Positions 1 to 7,666 of a stretch of 11,110 nucleotides of DNA are shown one piece after another. Numbering within the stretch: the first letter of the stretch is position 1; each line of letters opens with the position of its first letter. The notes under the pieces were generated by a model. It saw nothing but the letters and a program-made list of their open reading frames with translations. It ran no database searches and was not told the origin of the DNA. Position numbers and translations under genes: made by a program. The stretch lies in the NCBI GenBank assembly GCA_938004235.1, contig CALKWL010000205.1, forward strand, positions 1 through 11,110, in the 5' to 3' direction. Source of the DNA: an uncultured Gammaproteobacteria bacterium. Its GTDB lineage: Bacteria > Pseudomonadota > Gammaproteobacteria > Halothiobacillales > Halothiobacillaceae.

Positions 1-334
1 CGACAAATCAATCACTTGCGTGATTGATTTGCGTGCGGGACATCCATGTCCCGCCATAACAGGCTGCTGAAATGAGCATTTCCGTAGCCTGTTATCTTGG
101 CGTAGAGGGGCGCAGTATAACCGTCTCGGCGAGGTGCGTGTGAGGGATGCTTCTATTTTGTAGCGACGCCCTGAACGGCTTCTTGGCCTAGCAGTCTGTC
201 GGACTTGAGACGATCTGGCTGCAAAAGCCGCTGACCGATCCATATTTCGCTGATTTTTTAGCCAATAGTCCCCGCTATTGCCGAAAAAATCGTCAAAATC
301 TGTCTTCGGTCGGCGATTTTTTCGCTACAGTCGC
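1..334. other. Repeat-rich non-coding stretch downstream of hemF
   Basis: No credible gene is visible in these 334 bases. They hold three packed hairpins (4-95), about 95 nt without obvious repeats or coding signal (96-190), and most of a 162-bp foldback element (191-352) whose right end reaches into hemF. In Pseudomonas-type clusters aroE follows hemF, but no aroE-like coding sequence is seen here. The sequence may continue as a repeat array to the left of the window. Confidence 0.7.
4..95. repeat. Array of three packed hairpins (array A)
   Basis: Three different inverted repeats follow each other almost without linker. The first has a 12-bp perfect stem (4-15 with 20-31) and loop TTGC. The second has an 8-bp perfect stem (35-42 with 47-54) and loop TCCA. 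The third has a 10-bp perfect outer stem (56-65 with 86-95), and its interior contains a smaller stem (69-73 with 78-82). Linkers are 3 nt and 1 nt. The block lies beyond the end of hemF and could act as a transcription or RNA-stability barrier, but no T-tract marks a classical terminator. CATCCATG in the second hairpin is the reverse complement of CATGGATG in the last hairpin of the array between dprA and smg. That hints at one repeat family, although the octamer alone is weak evidence. The array may extend left of base 1. Confidence 0.8.
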
Positions 335-352
335 TCAAGTTCGACAGACTGC
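191..352. repeat. 162-bp foldback / MITE-like long imperfect palindrome
   Basis: The two ends form a 19-bp terminal inverted repeat with one mismatch (191-209 against 334-352, beginning GCAGTCTGTCG). The similarity continues inward: the arms are equal in length (191-268 and 275-352, 78 nt each) and pair along most of their length after small gaps, including GATTTTTT (252-259) with its complement (284-291) and CAATAG/CTATTG (263-268 with 275-280) around a 6-nt apex. The whole element could therefore fold into one long hairpin. This resembles MITEs or ERIC-like palindromic units. There is no transposase and no clear target-site duplication. The right end covers the last codons and stop of hemF. 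The ends, preceded by CCTA, faintly recall some IS ends; this is only an impression. Confidence 0.8.
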
Positions 353-1273
353 GAAGCTCAGCCAATCACGCGGTTGAAGATAATGTTCACACAGGCGCGC
401 TTCGGCGCTGCCTGGCTCGGGCGACCAGCGGTAACGCCATTTCACCAGAGGCGGCATGGACATGAGGATGGATTCGGTGCGCCCGCCGGATTGCAGGCCG
501 AAGAGCGTGCCGCGGTCATAGACCAGGTTGAATTCGACATAACGCCCGCGGCGGTAGAGCTGGAAATCTCGCTCTCGCTCACCAAAGGGCATGGCTTTGC
601 GGCGTTCGACGATGGGTAGATAGGCGGGAATGTAATGGTCGCCGATGCGCTGCATCACAGCGAAACTGTGCTCAAAGCTGATGTCGTTCAGGTCATCGAA
701 AAACAGACCGCCGATCCCGCGCGGCTCGTTGCGGTGCCTGAGGAAAAAATACTCGTCGCACCATTGCTTGTAGCGCGGATAAAGCCCCTCGCCGAAGGGT
801 TCGCAGGCTGCTTTGGCCGTCTTATGCCAGTGGACGCAGTCTTCATCGAAGCCATAGTACGGCGTCAGATCAAACCCGCCGCCAAACCACCAGACGGGTT
901 CGTGCCCGTCGGCCTCGGCGATGAAAAAGCGCACGTTCGCATGGGATGTGGGCACATAGGGGTTGCGCGGGTGAATCACTAGCGATACGCCCAGCGCTTC
1001 AAAGCGTCGCCCGGCCAGTTCGGGGCGGTGCGCCGTGGCCGAAGGCGGCAGGCTAGCGCCCTTGACGTGCGAGAAGTTGATGCCCGCCTGTTCGAACACC
1101 GCACCTTCGCTCAGGACGCGGGTTTTGCCGTCGCCGCTAAGATGGCCGCCCTCCGGTCGCGTCCAGTCGTCGTGCAAGAAGCGCGCCGCGCCGTCACTGG
1201 CTTCAATGGCGTCGCAGATGCGCGCCTGTAAATCGAGCAGATAGCTGCGTACCACGTGGGTCATATCGATCAT
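335..1273 (-). CDS. hemF: Oxygen-dependent coproporphyrinogen III oxidase HemF
   Basis: HemF carries out the aerobic oxidative decarboxylation of coproporphyrinogen III to protoporphyrinogen IX in cytoplasmic haem synthesis. The 312-residue product matches the family along its whole length: the INFSHV..LPPSATA block (65-81), HPRNPYVPTSHANVR (101-115), GGGFDLTPYY (131-140), the His-rich stretch after it, and EPRGIGGLFFDDL (183-195). Family members are usually about 300 residues and end near the RDWL motif, here residues 302-305. The extra SFAVCRT comes partly from a repeat element, and the stop codon itself (335-337) lies inside the 191-352 palindrome. The ATG at 1273 overlaps the stop of the upstream channel gene as ATGA, so translation is probably coupled. 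An ATG three codons later (1264) is an alternative start. The clustering with tsaC and dprA is seen in other proteobacteria. Confidence 0.97.
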   Translation of the reverse strand: MIDMTHVVRSYLLDLQARICDAIEASDGAARFLHDDWTRPEGGHLSGDGKTRVLSEGAVFEQAGINFSHVKGASLPPSATAHRPELAGRRFEALGVSLVIHPRNPYVPTSHANVRFFIAEADGHEPVWWFGGGFDLTPYYGFDEDCVHWHKTAKAACEPFGEGLYPRYKQWCDEYFFLRHRNEPRGIGGLFFDDLNDISFEHSFAVMQRIGDHYIPAYLPIVERRKAMPFGERERDFQLYRRGRYVEFNLVYDRGTLFGLQSGGRTESILMSMPPLVKWRYRWSPEPGSAEARLCEHYLQPRDWLSFAVCRT

Positions 1274-4200
1274 GCTGAGGCTCCTTGAGCAGATTGTGCA
1301 CGCTGTGCGTTCAGATGGTCCCTGAGGGCGCTGGATAGCTCTTCCAGCCCGGGGACATGCACGTCGCGTTGCGGGAAGGGGATGGAGATGTTGTTTTCGC
1401 GCAGGATTTTTTCAATGGCGTAATTCAGCTCGCTGGTCACGCCGAGCTTGATGTCGGCGTCGTCGACGAAACCTCGCAGACGGAAATTCAGGGCGTTGTC
1501 GCCAAAGCCCATAAACCACACCAGAGGGGCGGGCTCGGCCAGCAGGCGCGGGACGCTGCGCGCCGCCTCAAGCAGCAGGGATTCGACCTGGCGCGTGTCG
1601 CTGCCGTAAGCGACACCGATATCAACCAGCACGCGCGTGGTGCTGTCCGAGAGCGTCCAGTTGGTCACTTGCTGGGTAATCAGCATCTTGTTGGGGACGA
1701 CGATTTCCTTGCGATCAAAGTCTTCGAGGATGGTCGCGCGCATGTGGACGCGGCGGATGGTTCCGGTCTGCGTGCCGATGGTCACCATATCGCCCACGCG
1801 CACCGGGCGCTCCAGCAGGATGATGATGCCGGAGATGAAGTTGGCGAAAATTTCCTGCAAGCCGAAGCCCAGACCCACGCCCAGCGCGGCGACCAGCCAT
1901 TGCAGCTGCGACCACTGCACGCCCAGCCCGCCAAGCAGGATCACGATGCCCGCCGAGATGATGATGTAGCGCACGATGGTGGTGATGGCATAGCGCGTGC
2001 CGGCCTCGTGCGTCGTCCATTGCTCCAGCATGATTTCCATCAACCCTGGAAGGTTGCGCGAGGCCACCCACAAGGCCGCCACGACCACGCCCGTGAACAG
2101 CGCATCCCCCAGGCTGACGGCGCTGCTGATGGTGTTGCCGTTGATGACCTGGTGCACATTCCACAGGTTGATCTGATCCAGCAGGCTGAACGCCGGCAGA
2201 ACGGGTGCCCAGATAAAATACAGCGCAAAACCGAACAGCAGGTGCAGGCTGAAATCCAGCAGCCTGCGGCTTTGCCGCGCGACAATCTCCATATCCAGCG
2301 GGCTGATTTGCGCGTCGTCTTCCGCGGCGGAAAGCGTTTGCTCACGCTGGCGGCGTTGCTGGGCAAGGCGTCGATAGGCGCGCTGCAAGCTCATGTTGGC
2401 AAAGCCGTTCAACAGGGTTAAGGCCAGCATCGCCCATAGCGTTGAAGCAAAGGTTTGGGTAAGCACGCCCGCGCTGTAGGTGTAACCGTCGGCGGCCATG
2501 CCGGCAAAAAACAGGGGCAAGCCCAAAGCCAGCATGAAAATCAGAGTGGCGTGGCGGCTCAGCCAGTGCGCCGGGTGGGTTGCGCGCCAGCTTTTGATGA
2601 ATGCGCCGTGCGGGCGCAACAGACGTCCAAGAATAAAGGTCAGCAACAGCAGCAACAGCACCAGCAGCAGTTGTCCGCCGCCGCTGCCTGTGCCGCTGTC
2701 GTCGCGCTGCATGTTGGCCAGCCCCAGATACACGGACGTCAGCAGATCCAGCGGAATGAGCAGATAAATGAATGTGCGCAATGCCGCACGTAGGGAAATC
2801 AGGCTGCGCGGATTCCATGCGAACATTTTTTCAGCGACGCCGTTGGGGCGCACCAGAATCAAAAACAGCGTGGCATTGAGCCACACGGCGGCCATGTCGC
2901 TCAAATTGGCGGCGACCATCGCCTGAACGGGCTGGTTCGCGGCATTCAGCAACAGACTCAGCCCAAATGCTAAAAGCGGCGCGGGCAAGGCCAGCAGCAA
3001 CACGAGCATGAGGCTGTGCGCAGCATTGCTCCAGACTTTAAAGGCCGGATTAAGGGAGTCATCCACGATGAGTTGCAGGCGCGTATTCAAGCGCGGGCGC
3101 AGTACCAGCAATAGCAGCACCAGCGCCATAAACAGCGCGGCTTGCAGCGGGTAGGCGGCCAGGTTCTGCGCCAGCGCAGCGAAAAGCGTTGCGATGCCGA
3201 TCTGCTGAAGCGTCATGACCATGCTGTTCCAGTGTTCGCCCAGAGCCTGTCCCCACAAGGGACGGTCATTCGGCAGCCAGAGCAGGTTTTTGGCGATGAA
3301 ATCCCTGTAGGCGTCGACGACGCGCCGTTGCTCTTCCAGCGCAAACTCCAGTCCGGCAATGGCTTGCAGGATGGGTGATTTAAGCGCCTCCAAAGAGGAA
3401 AAAATTTTCTGACGGCTCTGTAACAATTTTTCCGCATCCAGGCGCAACACCTCCGGCTCGGTATCCTGATGCGTCTGCATGAGTTCGCGCAGAAATGCTT
3501 CAGGATCGCGCAGGGTGTGCTGTTCCTGGCTGACCTTCATCCCCACGCTTTGCAGGGTTTCAAGCACGGCGCGGTTATCCTGGCTCTGGCGTTTCAGGCT
3601 GGCGGCGCTCGGCAGGTTGGCGCGCTTTTCCAGCAAAAGCCTGCCCATGATGGGGCCAAAGCCGAACTGATCCAGCTGACGCACCAGTGCGTCCATGTCG
3701 GTGTTCATGTCTGCCGTTTGCTGACTAATGCGCTCACGCTCCCCAGTCAGCTGCGTCAGGCGTTCGGTCAGCTTGACCAGGGTTTGCGCCAGCTCTTCAT
3801 TGCTTTGCGCCAGATGTTGCAGTTCGGGATAGGCGGCGTACAGGTCACCTGTCGGCGCCTCTTGCAATGTAGCGCGCGCTGCGCTCAGACGCGCGGCATC
3901 CAGGTGTTGATCCAGTACTTGCAATCGGGCTTGAGCATCGCTCAGTCTGCGCTCGGCGAGTTCCAGCTGGGCGCGTGCAAGCTGTACCGCGATCGGCTGG
4001 CTGTTAAGCTCCAGCGTGTAGGCTTCGTTTTCAGCTTTGATCGCCGCAGACAGGGTATCGGCCAGCTCCATCTGCTCCGGCGCGCCTGCAGTCTCAGGCT
4101 TGGGGAGCGACGGGGGAGGCGGGTTGGCATTGCGGGTTTCCACGGCGCGTAGGGCGGCGCTGCGCTGTTGCACCTCCCTCTGCGCATCCTGTTCGGCCAG

Positions 4201-4533
4201 CACGGCGTTCTGATGCAGGGATTCCAGCGTTGCAACGTCCATCCCGTCCAAATCCAGGCGGGGGGAGGGGGTATCAATCTGCTGTCTGATATTCGCGAGC
4301 GTAGCGCTGCCGGATCGAAGCAGCTCTTCGGCGTTTTGGATGCGCTGTTGCGCCGCCTTCAGGCGTTTCTTGGCCTGTTCCAGCTCGGGTGAAGCGGCGG
4401 GCGCCACCGTCGGTTGTGCTGGGGCAGCGGGATCGGCGTAAACAGGCGGGGCAAGTGCAAGCGCCGTGCACAGCGCGAATCCGCTCAAAAGCGTATCAAA
4501 ACCACGGCGGCACAAGAAACGGGTTATGCCCAT
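1270..4533 (-). CDS. Large MscK/YjeP-type mechanosensitive channel (MscS family)
   Basis: This is a 1087-residue inner-membrane channel expected to open under membrane tension and release solutes on osmotic downshock. Residues 1-33 look like a signal peptide (cleavage near VYA-DP). Residues about 48-410 are Gln/Glu/Ala-rich and likely form a periplasmic coiled coil. About eleven hydrophobic segments follow from roughly residue 445. The MscS core is clear: the Gly/Ala-rich pore helix ALGVGLGFGLQEIFANFISG (883-902), then ERPVRVGD (908-915), the beta domain with NKMLITQQVTNW (948-959), and a cytoplasmic alpha/beta domain ending near IPFPQRDVHV (1051-1060). Length and layout fit E. coli MscK (1120 aa) and YjeP/MscM (1107 aa); I cannot decide between them. 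GGAG lies 11 nt before the ATG. It begins 7 nt after tsaC and overlaps hemF by 4 nt, so it is probably cotranscribed. A channel of this size is not usual between tsaC and hemF. Confidence 0.95.
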   Translation of the reverse strand: MGITRFLCRRGFDTLLSGFALCTALALAPPVYADPAAPAQPTVAPAASPELEQAKKRLKAAQQRIQNAEELLRSGSATLANIRQQIDTPSPRLDLDGMDVATLESLHQNAVLAEQDAQREVQQRSAALRAVETRNANPPPPSLPKPETAGAPEQMELADTLSAAIKAENEAYTLELNSQPIAVQLARAQLELAERRLSDAQARLQVLDQHLDAARLSAARATLQEAPTGDLYAAYPELQHLAQSNEELAQTLVKLTERLTQLTGERERISQQTADMNTDMDALVRQLDQFGFGPIMGRLLLEKRANLPSAASLKRQSQDNRAVLETLQSVGMKVSQEQHTLRDPEAFLRELMQTHQDTEPEVLRLDAEKLLQSRQKIFSSLEALKSPILQAIAGLEFALEEQRRVVDAYRDFIAKNLLWLPNDRPLWGQALGEHWNSMVMTLQQIGIATLFAALAQNLAAYPLQAALFMALVLLLLVLRPRLNTRLQLIVDDSLNPAFKVWSNAAHSLMLVLLLALPAPLLAFGLSLLLNAANQPVQAMVAANLSDMAAVWLNATLFLILVRPNGVAEKMFAWNPRSLISLRAALRTFIYLLIPLDLLTSVYLGLANMQRDDSGTGSGGGQLLLVLLLLLLTFILGRLLRPHGAFIKSWRATHPAHWLSRHATLIFMLALGLPLFFAGMAADGYTYSAGVLTQTFASTLWAMLALTLLNGFANMSLQRAYRRLAQQRRQREQTLSAAEDDAQISPLDMEIVARQSRRLLDFSLHLLFGFALYFIWAPVLPAFSLLDQINLWNVHQVINGNTISSAVSLGDALFTGVVVAALWVASRNLPGLMEIMLEQWTTHEAGTRYAITTIVRYIIISAGIVILLGGLGVQWSQLQWLVAALGVGLGFGLQEIFANFISGIIILLERPVRVGDMVTIGTQTGTIRRVHMRATILEDFDRKEIVVPNKMLITQQVTNWTLSDSTTRVLVDIGVAYGSDTRQVESLLLEAARSVPRLLAEPAPLVWFMGFGDNALNFRLRGFVDDADIKLGVTSELNYAIEKILRENNISIPFPQRDVHVPGLEELSSALRDHLNAQRAQSAQGASA

Positions 4534-4540
4534 GATGGTA

Positions 4541-5119
4541 TTAACTCCGTACCGAGCGTTGAGTCAGCAAATCGACAATCCGACTGGGGCGTGCGTGCCA
4601 GTTGACTTCGCCAGGCAGGATTAACACTGGCGTCGCGCCAAGCTTGCGCCGCACTTCCAGCGCCGAGCGAGCCGGGTGCTGACCCGCACGATTGGCGCTG
4701 GTGGACACCAGGGGATGCCCCAGGGCGCGGCACAAGGCGCGCGCCAGAGGGTGCGCCGGGATGCGTACCGCCAGGGTGCGGTGCTGGCCGCGCAACAGGG
4801 GCGAGACCGAAGGTCTTGCCGGCCACAGCCAAGTGGTTGCTCCGGGCCAGCTCGCGAGCGCCTTGGCCTGTACCTCGGCGGGCTGCGGCTCCAGATAAGG
4901 TTCCAACTGGGTGGGCTCACTGGCAATCAGAATCAACCCCTTGCGCCAGTTGCGCTGCTTGAGTTGCAGCAGGCGGCGGAGCGCCGTCGCATGACGCGGG
5001 TCGCAGCCCAGGCCGAACACCGCTTCGGTGGGGTAGGCCACGAGACCTCCGCGCCGCAGCCAATGCGCCGCACGGCGCAGCTGCCAGGGGGAAATGGTCG
5101 CAACCTCAGCCGAACGCAT
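4541..5119 (-). CDS. tsaC: L-threonylcarbamoyladenylate synthase TsaC (YrdC/Sua5 family)
   Basis: TsaC makes threonylcarbamoyl-AMP from threonine, bicarbonate and ATP, the first step of t6A formation at position 37 of ANN-decoding tRNAs; the TsaBDE proteins complete the reaction. The 192 residues equal the length of E. coli TsaC (190 aa), without the extra C-terminal domain of Sua5. Visible signatures are AYPTEAVFGLGCD (28-40), LKQRNWRKGLILIA (53-66), the STSAN motif (139-143) and PSRIVDL near the end. The start is the ATG at 5119, 9 nt after the topA stop. The Shine-Dalgarno is weak, so reinitiation after topA is plausible. The dprA-(smg-topA)-tsaC neighbourhood is common in proteobacteria and supports the assignment to TsaC rather than YciO. 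Confidence 0.96.
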   Translation of the reverse strand: MRSAEVATISPWQLRRAAHWLRRGGLVAYPTEAVFGLGCDPRHATALRRLLQLKQRNWRKGLILIASEPTQLEPYLEPQPAEVQAKALASWPGATTWLWPARPSVSPLLRGQHRTLAVRIPAHPLARALCRALGHPLVSTSANRAGQHPARSALEVRRKLGATPVLILPGEVNWHARPSRIVDLLTQRSVRS

Positions 5120-5128
5120 GAGCCCAAC

Positions 5129-7666
5129 TCAGATTGTGGTCTTTTTGCGCCGGGCGGCGGGCTTGGGTGCAGGCGCGTCGGTCTCGGGTGCGGCGGCCTT
5201 GGCGCGGCTTGCCCGCGCTTTTGCGGGGGGCGTGTCCACCCCTTCAGCCGAGGTCGCCGCCTTTTTACGCGTGGTCTTGGGCGGGCTGACTTCGTCGTTG
5301 GCCTCGGTCTTGCCGCTCGCTTTTGCGGCAGCGGGCTTCTTCGCGGCAGTTTTAGCCGCCGCCTTGCCTGTCGCCTTCTTTGGCGGAGGCGCCTTGGCCT
5401 TGGCAAGCAACTCAATACACTCAAGTTCGCTCAGGTTTTTCGGGTCGCTGTCCTTGGGAATGCGCGCATTCTTTTCTCCATCGGTGATGTAGGGGCCGTA
5501 ACGCCCGTTCAAAACCTGGATGCCGGAGGCGAATACCTGGATAACACGGTTGGCCTCGGCCAGCTGTTTGGCTTCGATCAGCTCCAGGGCGCGCTCCAGT
5601 GTCACGGTGTAGGGGTCGTCGGTCTTGGCCAGCGAGACGTAGCTTTTGCCGTATTTTACATACGGTCCGAAGCGGCCAATGCTCACCTGCACCGGTTCGC
5701 CCGTGGGCAACTGCCCCAGGTCGCGCGGCAGGGTAAAAAGCGCCAGAGCCTCATCCAGACTGATAGTGGCAATGCTTTGCCCGGCGCGCAGTGAGGCAAA
5801 GCGAGGTTTGTCTTCGTCTTCCTTGGCGCCGATCTGGGCGAATGGCCCGAAACGCCCCAGACGTACCGACACCGGTTTGCCGCTGACCGGGTCAAGACCA
5901 AGCTCACGCGCCTGCGCCACGTCTTGACGGCTGACGTTTTCGGCGACATCGGCCACCCGGCTTTTGAACGGGTTCCAGAAGTCGTGCATGACCGGGATCC
6001 AGTCTTCCTCGCCGCGTGAAATCGCGTCCAACTGGTCTTCCAGCGCGGCGGTAAAGCCCAGGTCGACATACTGGGTGAAGTGGTCGGTAAGAAAATGGCT
6101 GACGATGCGTCCGGTGTCGGTGGGCTTGAAGCGGCGCGCATCCAGCAGCACGTATTCGCGGTCTTGCAGGGTGGAGATGATGCTGGCGTAGGTCGAGGGA
6201 CGACCAATACCGTACTCTTCCAGCGTTTTCACCAGACTGGCTTCCGAGTAGCGCGGCGGCGGCTCAGTGAAGTGCTGGTCGGCGGCAATGTCAGCCAGCT
6301 GGATGATGTCGCCTTCCTCCATGGGCGGCAGGCGGCGTTCGTCGTCGTCGTCCGTGGGCTCGTCAATATCCTCGCGGTACACGCGCATGAAGCCGGGGTC
6401 GCGAATGGTCGAACCGGTCGCGCGGAACACACCCGCGGCATTGGCCGTCAGATCAACACTCACGGTATCCAGGGTTGCGTGAATCATCTGGCAGGCGACG
6501 GTACGCTTCCAGATCATTTCATACAGGCGGAACTGGTCATTGTTCAGGAAGGCCTTGACCTTTTCCGGCGCGTTAAAGACCGACGTCGGGCGAATGGCTT
6601 CATGCGCTTCCTGCGCATTCTTGGCCTTGGTTTTGTAGCGAATGGGCGCTTCGGGCAGGTGATCCTGGCCAAAGCGTTCGTCGATGAGTTTACGCAGATC
6701 CGTCAGTGCATCGTCGGAGAGGTTGACCGAGTCGGTACGCATGTAGGTAATCAGGCCGACGCTGCCCTGTTCGCCCAGTGCAATGCCTTCGTACAACTGC
6801 TGCGCCGTGCTCATGGCACGCTTGGCGGAAAAACCAAGCTTGCGCACGGCCTCCTGTTGCAGGGTTGATGTGGTGAATGGCGGCGAGGGGTAGCGCTTGC
6901 GCTGTTTGCGCTCGACGGTTTTGACTTGAAGCGTTCCGCCGGCGGCCTTGATGAGTTTGCTGCGCGCGCGTTCGGCCGCCGTTTCATCGGTGATCGAAAA
7001 TTGCTCGATCTTGTCGCCGTCAAGCTGGGTCAGGCGTGCGGCGAAAGCCACGCCCGCATGGGCGACGCGGGCTTCCAGTGTCCAGTATTCGCGCGCCGTG
7101 AAGGCTTCGATTTCTTCCTCACGCTCGACAATCAGGCGCAGCGCCGGGCTTTGTACACGCCCGGCGGACAGACCCGGCTGAATCTTGCGCCACAGCAGCG
7201 GCGAGAGATTGAAGCCCACCAGGTAATCCAACGCACGTCGCGCCTGTTGTGCATTGACCAGATCCATGGCGATGCCGCGCGGTGCGGCGATGGCGTCCTT
7301 GACCGCGCGCGGGGTGATTTCGTTGAAGGTGACGCGATGCAGGGGCTTCTGCGCCAGCTTTGGATCATCACGCAGAATTTCGGCCAGATGCCAGGCAATC
7401 GCTTCGCCTTCGCGATCCGGGTCAGGCGCGAGGTAAATATCGTCGGCCTTGGCGAGCAGCTTTTTAATCGCGTCTACGTGCTTGGCGTTGCGATCGATCA
7501 CCTCGTAACGCATGGCGAAGTCGTGTGCTGGGTCAACCGCGCCCTCTTTGGGCACCAAATCACGCACATGACCATATGAGGCCACGACTTCAAAATCGTT
7601 GCCCAGGTATTTTTTGATCGTTTTCGCCTTGGCGGGCGACTCGACGACGACGAGATGCTTGCTCAT
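5129..7666 (-). CDS. topA: DNA topoisomerase I (type IA)
   Basis: TopA relaxes negative supercoils through a transient 5'-phosphotyrosine single-strand break. The 845-residue protein begins with a Toprim domain: VVVESPAKAKTI with the catalytic Glu9, and PDPDREGEA (81-89) with the acidic Mg-binding residues. The active-site tyrosine is Tyr308 in GLITYMRTDS, and EEYGIGRPSTYA (483-494) is another family signature. Instead of the Cys4 zinc ribbons of E. coli TopA there are three short repeats, GRFGPFAQIG (604), GRFGPYVKYG (664) and GRYGPYITDG (721), followed by a Lys/Ala/Pro-rich tail of about 90 residues (757-845) that probably binds DNA non-specifically. The ATG overlaps the smg stop by one base (TGATG) and has no strong Shine-Dalgarno, pointing to translational coupling. 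tsaC follows after 9 nt. Confidence 0.98.
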   Translation of the reverse strand: MSKHLVVVESPAKAKTIKKYLGNDFEVVASYGHVRDLVPKEGAVDPAHDFAMRYEVIDRNAKHVDAIKKLLAKADDIYLAPDPDREGEAIAWHLAEILRDDPKLAQKPLHRVTFNEITPRAVKDAIAAPRGIAMDLVNAQQARRALDYLVGFNLSPLLWRKIQPGLSAGRVQSPALRLIVEREEEIEAFTAREYWTLEARVAHAGVAFAARLTQLDGDKIEQFSITDETAAERARSKLIKAAGGTLQVKTVERKQRKRYPSPPFTTSTLQQEAVRKLGFSAKRAMSTAQQLYEGIALGEQGSVGLITYMRTDSVNLSDDALTDLRKLIDERFGQDHLPEAPIRYKTKAKNAQEAHEAIRPTSVFNAPEKVKAFLNNDQFRLYEMIWKRTVACQMIHATLDTVSVDLTANAAGVFRATGSTIRDPGFMRVYREDIDEPTDDDDERRLPPMEEGDIIQLADIAADQHFTEPPPRYSEASLVKTLEEYGIGRPSTYASIISTLQDREYVLLDARRFKPTDTGRIVSHFLTDHFTQYVDLGFTAALEDQLDAISRGEEDWIPVMHDFWNPFKSRVADVAENVSRQDVAQARELGLDPVSGKPVSVRLGRFGPFAQIGAKEDEDKPRFASLRAGQSIATISLDEALALFTLPRDLGQLPTGEPVQVSIGRFGPYVKYGKSYVSLAKTDDPYTVTLERALELIEAKQLAEANRVIQVFASGIQVLNGRYGPYITDGEKNARIPKDSDPKNLSELECIELLAKAKAPPPKKATGKAAAKTAAKKPAAAKASGKTEANDEVSPPKTTRKKAATSAEGVDTPPAKARASRAKAAAPETDAPAPKPAARRKKTTI

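Noticed and set aside
248..256. CGCTGATTT shared by the 162-bp element and hairpin array B (8255-8263)
   Set aside because: Nine bases shared between two stretches of about 160 nt can easily occur by chance; it does not show common origin.
252..324. Rho-independent terminator for hemF inside the foldback element
   Set aside because: T-tracts occur within the paired arms (GATTTTTT, CGATTTTTTCG) rather than directly after a GC-rich stem, so a classical terminator cannot be called.
278..619. Possible small plus-strand gene at the hemF 3' end
   Set aside because: It runs through the foldback element and antisense to conserved hemF sequence; there is no convincing ribosome binding site or protein pattern.
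1357..2421. Long open frame (about 354 codons) on the plus strand opposite the channel gene
   Set aside because: It is a mirror of GC-rich minus-strand coding sequence; the product is low-complexity (His/Gln/Asp/Arg-rich) with no family signature, while the opposite frame encodes a full MscS domain.
4676..5794. Plus-strand open frame of about 372 codons opposite tsaC and topA
   Set aside because: Its composition is Gly/Arg/Leu-rich without recognisable motifs, and both minus-strand genes are unequivocal.
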